A DNA stretch of 64,000 nucleotides from Pogostemon cablin (taxonomy: Eukaryota > Streptophyta > Magnoliopsida > Lamiales > Lamiaceae): NCBI GenBank assembly GCA_023678885.1, contig CM042996.1:6320602-6384601 (forward strand), written 5' to 3'. The position numbers were made by a program, and so were the translations under genes. The notes beneath the pieces are model-generated. The model made no database searches. It had not been told where the DNA came from and saw nothing but the letters and a program-made list of their open reading frames with translations. Below, piece by piece: positions 1 to 11,563 of the stretch (the first letter of the stretch is position 1; each line of letters opens with the position of its first letter).

Positions 1-7
1 TGGCAAT

Positions 8-439
8 GTGGCACAGGTTGAGCATCAAGTGGTGAAGCCGAATATGGATAATGAGATCGTCTCTAGTTTAGCTAACATCAACAAGCTATTAGAGTCCCAG
101 CAGAGGCAGATTACAGAGTTGACACTAAGGGGGCCTTGTATGCAGCAGCACGAAGTGAAGAGTGTTGAAGATACCTTCAATCGATACATGGCTGAGAATG
201 ATGCAAGGATTGATCGTCTTGAGGATACCATAAATATTGATCATGCAGATTTATCTAAGCAGTTGAAGGACCCAACTTTGATTATGGGGCAGATGATCGT
301 GAATGTGAATCAATTGACACAAACATTGGAGAATAATGTCATCACATTGAGGTCCGAGATGTCATATGAATGTCTGATGAAGTTGGCAGACGAAAATGAA
401 GAAGACAGGGCTCCCATTAGACCAAGCTTATGTCGTTGA
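8..439 (+). CDS. Gag-like coiled-coil fragment of LTR element
   Basis: The 143-residue frame is rich in heptad-like leucine, isoleucine and valine spacing and in charged residues, with no zinc knuckle and no catalytic motif. It resembles in style the region downstream of gag in Athila/Tat-like non-autonomous elements, where a coiled coil follows the capsid domain. The window edge probably cuts its true N-terminus. It ends 214 bases before the next frame, and the stretch between holds repeated TGGTCGAACG-like words. A retroelement origin is inferred from the PPT and LTR downstream. It is unlikely to be a host gene. Confidence 0.45.
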   Translation: MAQVEHQVVKPNMDNEIVSSLANINKLLESQQRQITELTLRGPCMQQHEVKSVEDTFNRYMAENDARIDRLEDTINIDHADLSKQLKDPTLIMGQMIVNVNQLTQTLENNVITLRSEMSYECLMKLADENEEDRAPIRPSLCR

Positions 440-652
440 CCAGACCTGATTGACGAACGGTGGTCGAACGAATTTCGAAAAAATAGAATCCCAATGCTCT
501 GTTTTATGCCAATCCATTTGACTTACACTCTCCCTCTCGACCAGATCACCCTGGTCGAACGGAGGTCGAACAATGGCAGGGGGACGAGAGCTCACAATCA
601 AGCAGGTTGCTAGACTAAAACCCATCGAGCTGAGATTGAGCAACACAGTTCA

Positions 653-1039
653 GTGCCCATTTCGATACCGAATGCTACACTAGTTGTTCACAACACTCCA
701 GTACCATCACAAGAGCAAGAAGAAAAGCTTATACTGCAGATGGACAATGAAGATGTGGTTTTCTCTCTTGATCATGCAATGAAGATGCCCATGGAGACTC
801 AATCATGCAAGAGCATAGATGTGGTTTCTAACTTGTTTAATCTTAATTTTAAACGGACAAATGATTCTAAATTTGAGTGGAAGATTGACAAGGAAGTGTC
901 TAGACAACCATGGGAGGAAGGAAATTCCAAGGATCGTATACTTGTTACCAAGAAAGGTGAGGTGTTGAGTGTAGACAAGAAGAGGGAAAGAAAGTATTTA
1001 AAGGTGAGGATGCGAGAAGACCGTCCTCTACCGTCGTGA
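653..1039 (+). pseudogene. C-terminal tail of retroelement gag/protease polyprotein
   Basis: The 128-residue frame ends in a lysine-rich stretch containing EWKIDKE, then KKGEVLSVDKKRERKYLKV. The same order (EWKLDKE, then KKGDTVIPDKKRAKKKFKV) closes the protease-bearing frame at 39109-40059 on the other strand. The two elements are therefore relatives and this is the polyprotein's 3' end. The protease motif seen in the other copy is missing here, so this copy is internally deleted. Confidence 0.6.
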
Positions 1040-2825
1040 ATCTTCGACGTTAAACATGAGCGTCTGTTGGGGGTTTGCCCTTCTTTTTTATTATTTTATT
1101 TTCTTTCATGTGAGTAATAAATTTTTATATTTAAAGTGCTTACTTATCGGCAATTACATCTCTTTGCAAACTTAGTTTCAACCTACGTTTTTACTAAGTT
1201 TGGGGGGTTATGATGTTATTACCTCATTGAAGTACCAAGAGTATAATCTTTTCTTTGTAATGTTTGCTAGGGGAGTTGATTTTTTGCGGTATGTTGAAAC
1301 TTTAATCGGTTTTGATGTGTCAATTTTTTACAATTTGTCTAGTGTTCAGTGGTGTTTCTAGTGTGTGGAGTCGATTAGATAGTCAATTGAGTCATTCTTA
1401 GAGTTCTCCTATTTTATTATTGATGAATCTTGTGATGATGAGTGTGCTTGAGCTTTAATGATAGAAAAGGGTAACTAGGTGGCAAGACGAGTTCTGCATT
1501 GAGGCTTCAACTCGAGGAGCTCGTGCATCTGTTGAAGAAAAATCAGGTGCCCTCGTTTTCTTATTCTAATTTTTATGTGTGCTTTTAATTCATAGGAGTG
1601 AAAGGATTGAGTTTATGCTTGTTATCCTTATGAGCTTATATTTTTAAATTGTGTCTAAAATTCATATGCTCTTAAAATTGATGAAAGAAGTGTACTTGAG
1701 TTATATAGCGATATAAAGTTCTATGTGTACTTGTGGGACATTGCTTACCATGAAAAGTGCTTTGTTACTTGTTAAAAACCCATGTGAGATTTTGAGCATC
1801 GTTGATCATGTTACATAATCACATGATATTTCTTTCTGGTGAGTATAACTCTTGTGCGTGTATTCTAGAACTTGCCTCTTGTCTTACTTGAAACTACATG
1901 TGTGTTAGATGATGGGAAATGATCTAAGGACATCCTTGAATTTATGAGTCACTTAGTCAAATAATTCCTTACCAAATGATGTTTATCTGTAGTTAGCCCC
2001 GTTGAGCCTAAAAGCCTTATTTCTTTGGCAACCTACGAAGATAGCCTCTTTGATATCCTATTTGAGCCTTAAATTCCTATATTTAGTGGAGAATTAAATG
2101 TTGTCAAAGTGTATGAAGTTGATTTTGATGGAGTTTGGAAGGAATAAAATATTTGGAGTTGTACAAGTGATTATGTGCTTAAAAATAAGTTTTTTAAGGA
2201 TAGTGTCCGAAACTGGTACCCCGAGATGTTAGAGGTAGTGCCCGAAACTAGTACCTCGAGAAAAAAAGAAAAGAAGGAAAAAATGTTGAGCTCGAAGGAA
2301 AGGAGAGAAAAGAAAATTAGAAGAGCATGAAGCTGATAGTCTTGAAGTGTAAAAAAATCTGCAGTACAAAAGATCTCCGGTTTTAATTCTCTACTAATTG
2401 AGTTACTTTATCCAGATATTTCTTACCCTTACCAAAGAGCCAACATTACATCCTAATGAAAGTCCTTTTTGATCTCATTGTCGAATCATATTTTAAGTGG
2501 TGGAGAGTTTGAGACGTTTGGCAAGCTTATAGTTACGCATGCACTTGAATTGAATCTAAGTGTAAACACCTTAACCCATAAGTGTACATCTTTTACACTT
2601 GAGTGCGAGTGATATATACTTCCTGTGAGAACATGTCAATGGAGCATTTGAATTGGTGTTGATTGTCTTATCTTGTAAGCTATGAATTGATTATTACATG
2701 TAATGAGAGTTGCATGACCTAAGTTGAGGACAATTGCATTTAAATGGGGTATAGTCCTTGTTTCCCCGCTAATTTTCATACTCTCTCTCTCTTTATTTTT
2801 ATTTTTTTGCCTCGGGACGAGCAAC
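1040..2825 (+). other. Non-coding 3' internal region of LTR element
   Basis: There is no sustained reading frame on either strand. The sequence carries a PPT-like motif at 1196-1207 and a near-repeat of a phrase ending in GGTACC/CTCGAG around 2208-2260. Relatives at 36900-39100 have a similar long non-coding segment with several PPT-like motifs. Confidence 0.5.
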
Positions 2826-2841
2826 GGGTAAGTTTGGGAAT
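2826..2841 (+). other. Polypurine tract before 3' LTR
   Basis: GGGTAAGTTTGGGAAT lies immediately before the LTR start. The motif matches AAGTTTGGGGGG next to the LTR of the related element at 35-43 kb, and a CGAGCAAC word precedes it in both. It would prime plus-strand synthesis. Confidence 0.65.
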
Positions 2842-4644
2842 TGTTGAGTGCAAATTAGCGTATTTGAGTATCCAATTTAACACCTTTTTTATGAGAATTG
2901 TTATTATATATTAGCACAAGTGTCTTATATTCAATGTATTCGAGAAAAAATGCACTTGAGGTGTTTTATTGTGTTTTAGGTAGAAAATGGATCAAAAGTG
3001 CAAAGTTAGAGAAAATGTGCAACTTGTGCAATGAATGCTGAAAAACGCACGTCCAACTTTTGCAATTTTTCTGTGTTTTTGTAGAGTTTTGAACTGGAAG
3101 TGTGACAGATGGTTGGAAAGCCACAGAAGAGAGGATCGTTTTGGCATAAGGAACACCTCAATCGGAATTCAAACGAGAAAGTTATGTTCCAAATGGTGAC
3201 ATCGCGGAAGATGCTCCTGTTCAGCACGACTGTTCCACTATGCATGACTTGTTACATATTCAAATGTTTGATTTTTTGTGATTTCTTTATATAGATAGAA
3301 ATCCAAGGAAGAGAAGATCGCGTGAGCGTAAGAATCACTCAAGTCGAAGTTTTGAAGAGAAAGTTATGCTCAAAATCGTGAAGTCGCGCAGCTACCAGCG
3401 AGAATTTCCGAGAATTTCTGAATTTGTGCATGTTTTTACACCATTCAGTGTGTGTCGCGTGTTTTACATCCCATTGTATGTATTTTTGTGTTTTCCAAGA
3501 AAAAGCTCATCCAAGGTCCATAAGTAGAGCTCACAAGTATAAAAGAGGATGTAGATCACATCATTATTCATTAGAATAGAGATTATATTGGATTGGAGAG
3601 AATCACAACACAATACTACACCCCATAAAGAGGGACCACCCCCCAATGGCCCAACCATCATCCACATCCTTTCCTGCATCCATCCCTCCATCACTTTAAA
3701 GATTCGTTTATGGAATCAAGAGGAGACCAAGAGAAGGATTCAAGATGGAGAAGGACGTGACGACTCCCAAATCTAGGGTTTATTTCTTTTCCTAATTTAT
3801 CTTGTAATTTTCCATACATCCGGGTAAGATCTATCCAACACCCATGATTGTTCTTCGTAACATCATGGGCTAGAGTTTTTCTGGTAGAACTAGGGTTGTG
3901 AAGGTTTTTACAAATTAATTGAACTTTCGTGTGTAAACTCCACGGTCGTTTTTTGCATCTTAAATTGGTATATAGAGTCTGAGTATATATCTTGGTTGAA
4001 GATTGAGTGCGTTCACCGCTGAACAGGATTCCATGTTATGATTCTAAGTGAGGGGACTTCGAAGCTTCATTAGAACTATCATATATGAATACTTATTAAT
4101 TGAATTGAATTCAGGTTATTAAATATGATAAAGAGGATAATTTTATAGTACCTATAAAGAGATATCATATTGGGTTAGAGTACCAATTGGCTAGGGAAAT
4201 AATTGATACTGATAGTACCTAGAAGGGGGGTGGAATTATATCTCTTGCTCCGAGGTTATTCACATGTGTTACACGCATGTTTACTTGTGTCTATAGAGTA
4301 GATATGCATGGTTTAGTTATGCGTCCATATTCCACAAGGTAGAGTCGGACATCAACACACAGAAAGGAAATTAATGAGTGAAACTGGATTTCCCTAGAGC
4401 TACCTATTCTCCTACTTGATCCACTTTCGTATTCTTCTAGTACTTTTATTTTATTTGTTATTTAAATTTATTGTTTATTAGTTTAATACTTTATTGCCAA
4501 CTTATCTTAATTAATGTAGTAAATAATTAAATTGATAATACGCCGTCCTTTGGGTTCAATAATTCACTTGGTCGCTTGCTTAAGCGGCAACTGATATCCT
4601 TAATACTTGGGGATTAATTTTGCGTGCAAAGAAAACGCGCATCA
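2842..4644 (+). mobile_element. 3' LTR of gag-type LTR retrotransposon
   Basis: It starts with TG after the PPT and ends ...CGCGCATCA, about 1.8 kb. A second, 3'-truncated copy lies at 6701-8336 with extended similarity (for example around 3000-3250 against 6890-7120). The distal part also resembles the LTRs at 35043-36873 and 41247-43024, which read in the opposite direction, so one LTR family is present in several subfamilies. Right after its end the sequence enters the middle of a copia LTR, so this element probably inserted into that LTR. Confidence 0.8.
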
Positions 4645-5223
4645 ATAATAAGGTTGAGTGGTACTACTCTCGGTAAATATATTAATTAATGAAATTGTCA
4701 GTAACTTAATTAATTAATGAGCATTGAATCTTAAACACGGGGAGATTAACGTGCTCATAATAAGAAGGAGCCCATAACGTAATTTAGGATTAGGGTGGCA
4801 GTGCAATAATATTTCTTCAGTGGACTGATTTATTATTATTGGACTTAAGTATAAGTTTTGGACTAAACATATATACTTAAGCCCAATGGGAGGCCCAAAC
4901 CCTAATTTCTCCTCTTGGTCCATGTTGTAGCCTATAAATAGCCAATCTCAGTAGTCCGGATACACAATTTTTCACACGCCAAAATCGTTAGAAACAAGTG
5001 AGAACTGCAGATTGAGATCATCTTGTAGATCGTTGCCCACACAACGTCAAGACGTGGCTTATGAATACAACAGAAGATCGAAAGGTCGTTTGTTCCTGCT
5101 GCTGATGCTCAACCACTACATCAAACCCGGTGAAAGGTAATTCAATTCTGCTCTTATGCTTCCGCTGCAGTAGAATTGCATGGAATCCTAATGGTTCACA
5201 TTAACAAAAAGATTCAAAAGTCA
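4645..5223 (+). mobile_element. Copia LTR fragment (3' part of the 5' LTR)
   Basis: The segment ends in CA six bases before a tRNA-Met-type primer-binding site, so it is the 3' part of a 5' LTR. Its first about 170 bases recur inverted at 9930-10170. The start of the LTR is missing here because the gag-type element ends exactly at 4644. Confidence 0.75.
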
Positions 5224-5228
5224 ATAAT

Positions 5229-5240
5229 TGGTATCAGAGC
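5229..5240 (+). other. Primer-binding site, initiator tRNA-Met type
   Basis: TGGTATCAGAGC matches the standard plant retrotransposon primer-binding site complementary to the 3' end of initiator tRNA-Met. It lies five bases after the LTR end. Confidence 0.85.
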
Positions 5241-6700
5241 GTAGGTTCTATGGCTAAACGTGACACGTTGGGCTAGGGTTTGAGTGGAAAATGTGATATT
5301 AGGGTTTAGAACTTGAATGTTGATGAAAACCCTAATTGTACACCACACTCACACTACCATCGACGGTATCTTTGGACGATGGGGCTGCTGCACCGTTGGC
5401 GGATCGTTGAGCGCTGAAAAGATGGGCGACATGATCTTACTATTGGTGGAACAACAAGCATGGTTGTTTCTTGTCGCTAGGGTTCCAAACGGCGATGTGA
5501 AAGAGCCGCGACAGCACACACTGCACGACTTTGTGGTCAGGCAGGCGATGGGTGCAGGTCGGACGTGCCTTGGGTTAGCGAAACCCACATGATGATAGCC
5601 ACAATGTACAGCGAAACCATGATCACATCGCGACGATGGTGGATGGCGCAACTGTCGGAGAGCTGCTGGACAGTCACGCCAGCGCCGGTTGTAAGAAGGT
5701 GTTGCCTGGTCTTGTTCAGAAGGATATGATGGTGGCACCACCATGTGGCAGGATCGGTGGATGTTGATATCTCAATGGCATTTCAGGGAAGGGCCAGCGA
5801 TGAGCGGGTCTGGTGATTTTTTTGGCGAGTCGACGAGATCTTCCGAGCAGGCCTGCTATCACTCTGAGCGAGTCTGGGCTGTTTCTGATCGAGGTAAGAC
5901 AAAGTTTGGGCCTGGTCCGATGTGATTCCGAGGGGTCTATCATGATTCAAATCAGGTCTCTCGATGTTCCAATCGAGTCCAAGGCTTTGTTCGATCGAGT
6001 CTCTCATTTTTTTTCCTGAGCGGGTTATAGGAGTTTATGATCGGGTCTCATGGCTATAAGGCTGGCGGCGATGATCGACGTCATAGCATGTGGAACTGGC
6101 TATGGGGAAATAAGGCTGGCGGTGGTGTGGTTGGGATCACATTCACATGGTGATGGCGTCTGGGAAGCAGGCTGCTTAGCAGCTTGACCAGCGAGATGTC
6201 GCGAAGGTGCAGGCACGTCGGGAAGTAGCTGTGCACAGTGAGATTTTTCGACAATTAAGGCTGGGGAGCGGACTGATCTTCAATCCGACCAGCTATTGTG
6301 TCTTCCTGGCGAGATTTGTGGTCGCTAAATTTGCACCTGGCTGACGGTGGGAGGGCAGCAGCTCGCTGGAAACTTGCTGCACGTGCCGTGGAATCAAGCC
6401 TGAGAGCAGACCACCGGCGGGAACTAGGCTGAGTGATGCTGGAACCCGGCGAGGCAAGGCTGAATGACCGGCGGTTGTCTGGGATTTCCGCTGAACGACC
6501 GGCGGTTGAGAGAAAGGCAGTTCTCTGGTGGCAGATGCTGGAAAGGCCTGTTGTTCGTGGTGTTCGCAAGGCAGTTATGGCGCTGGTGAATGAGCGGTTA
6601 CTGTTTGCAGCGAATCCATGTGTGGGGTGTTTGGATGGGGCCCATGTTTTGTCCAACTTACTGAGCAAGTCACCCATTTTAATTGCTTAGAGAGTTGACT
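5241..6700 (+). other. GC-rich copia leader or acquired sequence, no recognised gene
   Basis: This block of about 1.4 kb is much richer in G and C than its surroundings, with many GGCGG and CGGCGATG words. Open frames of 60-140 codons occur on both strands (for example 5349-5744 and 6255-6677 on the minus strand) but none shows a recognisable domain. Its place between the primer-binding site and an interrupting LTR suggests an untranslated copia leader, or captured host sequence, in which the gag gene is lost. I could not identify a source. Confidence 0.4.
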
Positions 6701-8336
6701 GATGAGAGTGAAAATAAGCGTGTTTGATTGTCTAATTTAACACCTTATTGATGAGAATTGTTGTTATATATTAGAACAAGGGTCTTATATTCATTATATT
6801 TGAGAAAAAGGTGCACTTAAGGTGTTTTATTGTGTTTTCGGTGGAAAAAGGATCAAAAGTGTAAAGTTGGAGAAAATGTGCAACTTGTGCATGAATGCTG
6901 AAAAACGCACATCCCACTTTCATAATTTTTCTGTATTTCTGTTGAGATCAAAACTGGTAGTGTCATACATAGTTGGAAAGCCACTAAAGAGATGATCGTT
7001 TTGGCATAAAGAACACCCCAATCGGATTTCACACGAGAAAGTTATGATCAAAATGGTGACAACGCGCAAGTTGTTCCTGTTCAACACGGATGTTCCATTT
7101 TGCATGACTTATTACATATACAAATGTTCGAGTTTCTGAGAGTTCTTTATGTGGATAGAATGCCGAGGATGAGAGGATCGCGCGAGCATAAGAATCACTA
7201 AAATTGAAATTTGAACGAAGAAGTTATGCTCAATGTCGTGAAGTCGCGCAGATGGCAGCGAGAATTTCCGAGAATTTTCGGAAATTTCCAAAAATTGCCT
7301 ATTTCTTGGAGCATAATTAATCTCCTTATCACATAATCCTTCATGATTTACCTATATATTTTATTTCCTTATTTAAATCTCTTCTCACACTTATATATAT
7401 TTTACATCATTGTTCATTGTGAGGAGGAGCCACATCCATCCTACACCACCTCACAAGGGGGGATCACCCCCCAACCATTATCAACATCCTTTCCTTCATC
7501 CATCCATCACTTTGAAGATTCGTTTGTAGAATCAAGAGGAGAACCAAGAGGAGGATTCAAGGCGGAGAAGGACGTGACGACTCCCGCATCTAGGGTTTAT
7601 TTCGTTTCCTAATTTATCTTGTAATTTTCCAAACATCCGGGTAAGATCTATCCAACACCAATGATTGTTCTTCGTAACATCATGGGCTAGAGCCTTTTTG
7701 GTAGAACTAGGGTTGTGAAGGTTTTTACGAATTAATTGAACTTTCGTGTGTAACTTCGTACAATACTACTTGTGGATTTATTTTATATATGATTGTGCTT
7801 TCTTAATCTATATTCACGGTCGTTTTGTGCATCTTCAATTGGTATATAGAGTTTGAATATATATCTTGGTTGTAGATTGAGTGTGTTCACCACTGAACAG
7901 GATTCAATGTGATGATTCTAAGTGAGGGGACTCCGAAACTTAATTAGAACTATCATATATAAAAAATTATTGATTGAATTGAATTTGGTTATTAAGTAGG
8001 ATAATTTTATAGTACCTATAAAGGGAGATCATATCGGGTTAGAGTACCAATTGGCCAGGGAAATAATTGATACTGATAGTACCTAGAAAGGGGGTGGAAT
8101 TATATCTCTTGCTCCAAGGTTATTCACACGTGTTACATGCATGTTTACTTGTGTCTGTAGAGTAGATATGCATGGTTTAGTGATGCGTCCATATTCCACA
8201 AGGCAGAGTCGGATATCAACACATGAAAGGGAAATTAATTAGTGAAACTGAATTTCCCTAGAGCTACCTATTCTCTTACTTGATCCAATTTCGTATTCTT
8301 CTAAGTGCTTTAATTTTATTTGTTATTTAATTTAAG
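6701..8336 (+). mobile_element. Second copy of the 2842-4644 LTR, 3'-truncated
   Basis: It begins TGATGAGAGTG and follows the first LTR closely through the whole body, including the TCTAGGGTTTATTTC and CTAGAGCTACCTATTCTC words. Similarity stops near 8336, losing about the last 160 bases. No PPT or internal region of its own is attached, so it is best read as a truncated solo LTR inserted in the copia body. Confidence 0.75.
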
Positions 8337-8590
8337 TCTTTTAGTTGTTAGATTAAATCCTCAAACTTTAAGTGGTTTAATAAATAGTCTAAAATATTGG
8401 AGGGTGATTGTTAGCACTAACACTAGATTTTTTGAAAGGATTATGTAATAAATTACAAATCCATGTATAAGTTGTTCTAAAGGTGTGAGAAGGGAAACAC
8501 AAATTTAAGTACCAAGACTACAAGAGGATATACCACAAGTAAATTGCATCGCGTGTCACATCTGATACACAATTTCTTGTAGTACCTTGT
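8337..8590. other. Junction sequence between truncated LTR and copia pol relic
   Basis: No feature is recognised here. The sequence is probably decayed copia integrase or spacer, because recognisable pol begins just after it. Confidence 0.3.
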
Positions 8591-9915
8591 CGTAGTGGGA
8601 GGATTGTTTTACAAACGAAAAGATTTATGTTTTGGGAGAGTCGTGAGACCTGGTCCCTAGTAAACATGAAATCGGCCCATGGACACCACGAAACACTACA
8701 AGATCAAAATGTAGAATCTTAGTAAGTTGTAATGAATTTTGAAATAAAATCTATGGATTCTAAATCAAATCTAGGAGCTTGTACGACAACTAAATGGTGT
8801 AAAGGCTATTGGAAGTAGTCATACTAAATAAAAGAGGATCATATAGTAAGGTAAAAGACGTCATTCCTAATAGGAAGTCTTGAAGAAAACATCTATGTGA
8901 AGCAAAAAGATTTATTTATTGCAAAGGGCTAAGAGCATTTTGAGTTTAAGCTTAAAAGTGTCCATCGTTGGACTAAAGCAAGCTTCAAAATCATGGAACA
9001 TCCATTTTGATAAGGAAATCCAGTAATATAGATTTTAATCAATGCTCGGATGGGTCTTGTGTATTGGAAAGAGTGATGGAAACGTGGTGATATTTCTTGT
9101 ATGTACGTAGATGGTATCTTACTCATTAGAGACAATGAAAGAGTATTGTCGAGCTTATGGGTATGGTTGATAAAGCGGTATGAAATGAAGGACTTAAGAG
9201 AAGCAAAGTATATCCTTGCGATCATGGCGATAATGATCACAAGATAGTATATTGGGCTTATCTAGAGCTTCATGAAATGATACAATCCTTACTCATTTTA
9301 GTATATGACTTTATCTAAGGATTTGTGTCTTAAGACACAAAAGAAGATAAAATAGATAAAGGCGGTTCTCTATACTTCACCAATAAGGAAGCTTAATCTA
9401 TGGAATGCTATGCACGAGATTGAATATTTGTATTGCCAATGGCATAGTCAGTGAGTATCAAGGTAACCCAGAACAAGAATGTTGAATTGTGGTGTAAGAC
9501 ATATTTGAAGTGCCTAAAGAGGACTGTAAATAATATGTAAGCTTACCGGACTGATTCATTACTTCTTGACGGTTACTTAGATTCTGATTTTCAAATCATG
9601 GGGACGACAATAAATCCACCTCAAGGTTATGTGTTTATTTTTGAAGTAGATCCATACTATGGAGGAGTGTTATATAGAAATATATTTCGTACTCCATCAT
9701 GGAAAAATGATAATATTGGAGCTCTGTGGCATCCAAAGCATCTGTATGGTTCTAGAAACTTCGTAATAGACTTAGATGTGATTTTGAGTTTGCCCAAGGT
9801 TATCACAATTTATTGTGATAATAATGGTACAGTTGCAAACTTGAAGGAATCACGAGCCCATAAGACAATTAAACACATTGATAGCATATACTACCTGATA
9901 CGAGAAATCGTATAA
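8590..9915 (+). pseudogene. Copia pol relic: integrase end, reverse transcriptase, RNase H
   Basis: Decayed Ty1/copia polyprotein can be read across several frames. Near 8600 a RSGRIV...RFMF segment matches the integrase-RT linker. At 8950-9010 KLK.SVH...TKASFK matches the palm segment usually read as KLKKSIYGLKQASR. At 9100-9210 VDGILLI followed by YEMKDLREAKYIL corresponds to the YVDD box and the downstream EMKDLGEA motif. The second catalytic aspartate is replaced by glycine and a frameshift precedes it. At 9598-9915 RNase H is read: SGYVF-like start, YCDNNGTVANLKE, HK.IKHID and YLIREIV. Frameshifts and deletions make it non-functional. It breaks off at IREIV, and the remainder is found inverted in the next block. 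Confidence 0.8.
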
Positions 9916-10876
9916 TGAGGGGAAGGTAGCACTGCCATCCTAATCCCAAATTACGTCATGGGCTCCTTCTTATTATGAGCTCGTTAATCTCCCTGTATTT
10001 AAGATTCAATGCCCATTAATTAATTAAGTTACTGACAACTCCATTAATTAATATTTTTACCGAGAGTAGTATTTAAGATTCAATGTCCATTAATTAATTA
10101 AGTTACTAACAACTCCATTAATTAATATATTTACCGAGAGTAGTACAACTCAACCTTATTATCATACCGGAATAAATCCACCTGCAGGGTTTACATGATA
10201 ATCATTATGTGCTCCTCAAGGGGACATCATCAATTTCGTTAAGACACAGATTCTTTCTACAATCAACAGCACACCATAGAGAATGCACAATCTACCAACT
10301 CACCGAGCATATTGATTTAACTATTAAATCTCACTCATTGATGAATCAAAGAAATAAATACTGGCTTACGTGTCGAGGTTATTGTATAGGGATTAAGAAT
10401 ACGAACATCCATAATAATAGAGATCAAGTTCTATTATATAGTCAGTATAAATTGAACGATCTCAGCGCGGTCCTGTTCAATACACAAAGTGCACTAGTGC
10501 AATTTTATAGTCAAGACAGACTAATATCAAATCACACTACAACCATGCCGACAGATAATCCCCGTCTATCTCGGTTGTGAACATCTGTTTATACTTATAA
10601 GGAGCCGATAATATGATCTTCCGTTTGTCGCCGCATACCACATTATCTACAGTATAAAGTAAATAGACTTTTGCAACATGATAATTGCAAATGTTTGATC
10701 ACATGATTCTCATTCCAAATATTGTCAAAAAACATTGTTCATACAAAATGCTAGACTTTTAGTAAACAATCTAACAATCTCTCACTTATACTTAAAGATT
10801 ATGCTGCCATATTCGCTGTCATGCATCTGATTACCACTCCCACTACATGATCATCAAAAGCTTTCGCCTTAACGGC
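9916..10876 (-). mobile_element. Inverted 3' piece of the copia element: pol C-terminus plus LTR 5' part
   Basis: Read on the minus strand, 10876-10799 encodes AKAFDDHVVG...IRCM and a stop, the standard copia pol C-terminus. A purine-rich AAGTGAGAGAT tract follows, then an LTR starting TGTTAGATTG at 10776 and continuing to about 9930. The last part of this LTR matches 4645-4810 in opposite orientation. The plus-strand pol relic stops at 9915 just where this tail should have continued, so the 3' end of the element has been flipped. Inside it a unit of about 75 bases is duplicated in tandem (10011-10070 and 10075-10145). Confidence 0.75.
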
Positions 10877-11349
10877 TCGATTGGTATGATTGAATGGAAT
10901 AATGATGGAATGGAATTAACTCATGAATGGAATAGAAATGGAAAGAAATTATTAAAAATGATTTTTATAATGATTGGTATGATTCAGGAATTACTCAAGG
11001 AATGAAAAATATATTTCTTAATTTGTTCTAATCTCATTAACAATATTTTTATAATACTAAATTAATTTATATAAAATCATTACATTAATTAAAATATTAA
11101 TGAAGATTTTATTTATTTTAATAATTATATAAAAATTAAAATTAATTATTTTAATATTATCAAAATATAAATAAAAACATTTATATCTATATGTTAAAAA
11201 AATAGTTAAAATCTCGATGAAGATTCTATATATTTTAATAATTATATAATTAAAAAAACTTAAACTAAATATAAAATATAATTTGTATATTATTAAATAT
11301 AAATAAAAAATTTATATATTAAAAAATATTAAACTTACAAAAAGAATTA
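10877..11349. other. AT-rich spacer with GGAATGG-rich start
   Basis: There is no gene. The first 110 bases carry several GAATGG/GGAATGGAAT words, a style seen at the ends of some plant DNA transposons. The rest is simple A/T sequence. I could not find a matching inverted end. Confidence 0.3.
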
Positions 11350-11551
11350 TACTCCATATGTTCATTCTAAGGTATACATTTGCTTTATGCACGTGGATTA
11401 AGGAGTATTATTATATGTGAAGTTGGTAGTTGTATTAGAGGGAAGTGGTGGGTCAAATTGTGTACTTTTTTACTAAATAGGGGAATGAATATCTTTGAAG
11501 AGGACGCCAAAAATAGTAAAATGGATACCTTAAAAGCGGATGGAGAGAGTA
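11350..11551. mobile_element. Stowaway-like MITE
   Basis: The 202-bp element starts TACTCCATATG and ends GAGAGAGTA. The ends are inverted repeats containing TTAAGGTATCCATTT-like sequence, and TA lies at both borders. Size, TA target and the CTCC...GGAG outer ends fit Stowaway (Tc1/mariner-derived) MITEs. Confidence 0.65.
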
Positions 11552-11563
11552 ATTTATATTTAG

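Larger units (their letters stand above)
1..2841 (+). mobile_element. Internal region of a gag-type LTR retrotransposon, left end outside window
   Basis: This stretch precedes a polypurine tract and a 3' LTR (2842-4644), so it is the 3' half of a plus-strand LTR element whose 5' LTR lies left of the window. It holds two short gag/protease-linked reading frames and then about 1.8 kb without coding potential. No RT or integrase is present. The architecture resembles the complete element at 35043-43024: coiled-coil gag tail, lysine-rich tail, long non-coding 3' region, and a G-run motif AAGTTTGGGGGG at 1196-1207 as well as at the 3' end. It is therefore probably a non-autonomous Athila/Tat-related (TR-GAG/LARD) element. 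The assignment rests on layout and short motifs, not on an alignment. Confidence 0.7.

Noticed and set aside
5349..5744. 131-residue minus-strand frame with many cysteines
   Set aside because: The block is GC-rich, which lengthens random frames on both strands. No recognisable fold or start context.
6255..6677. 140-residue serine/arginine-rich minus-strand frame
   Set aside because: Same GC-rich block, overlapped by a plus-strand frame. No family recognised.
2842..8336. Reading 2842-4644 and 6701-8336 as the two LTRs of one element
   Set aside because: The first is preceded by a PPT and gag-type internal sequence, and what lies between the two is a copia LTR end with its own primer-binding site. 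Two separate insertions fit better.
10209..10580. 123-codon plus-strand frame
   Set aside because: It is antisense to a copia LTR and has no protein signature.
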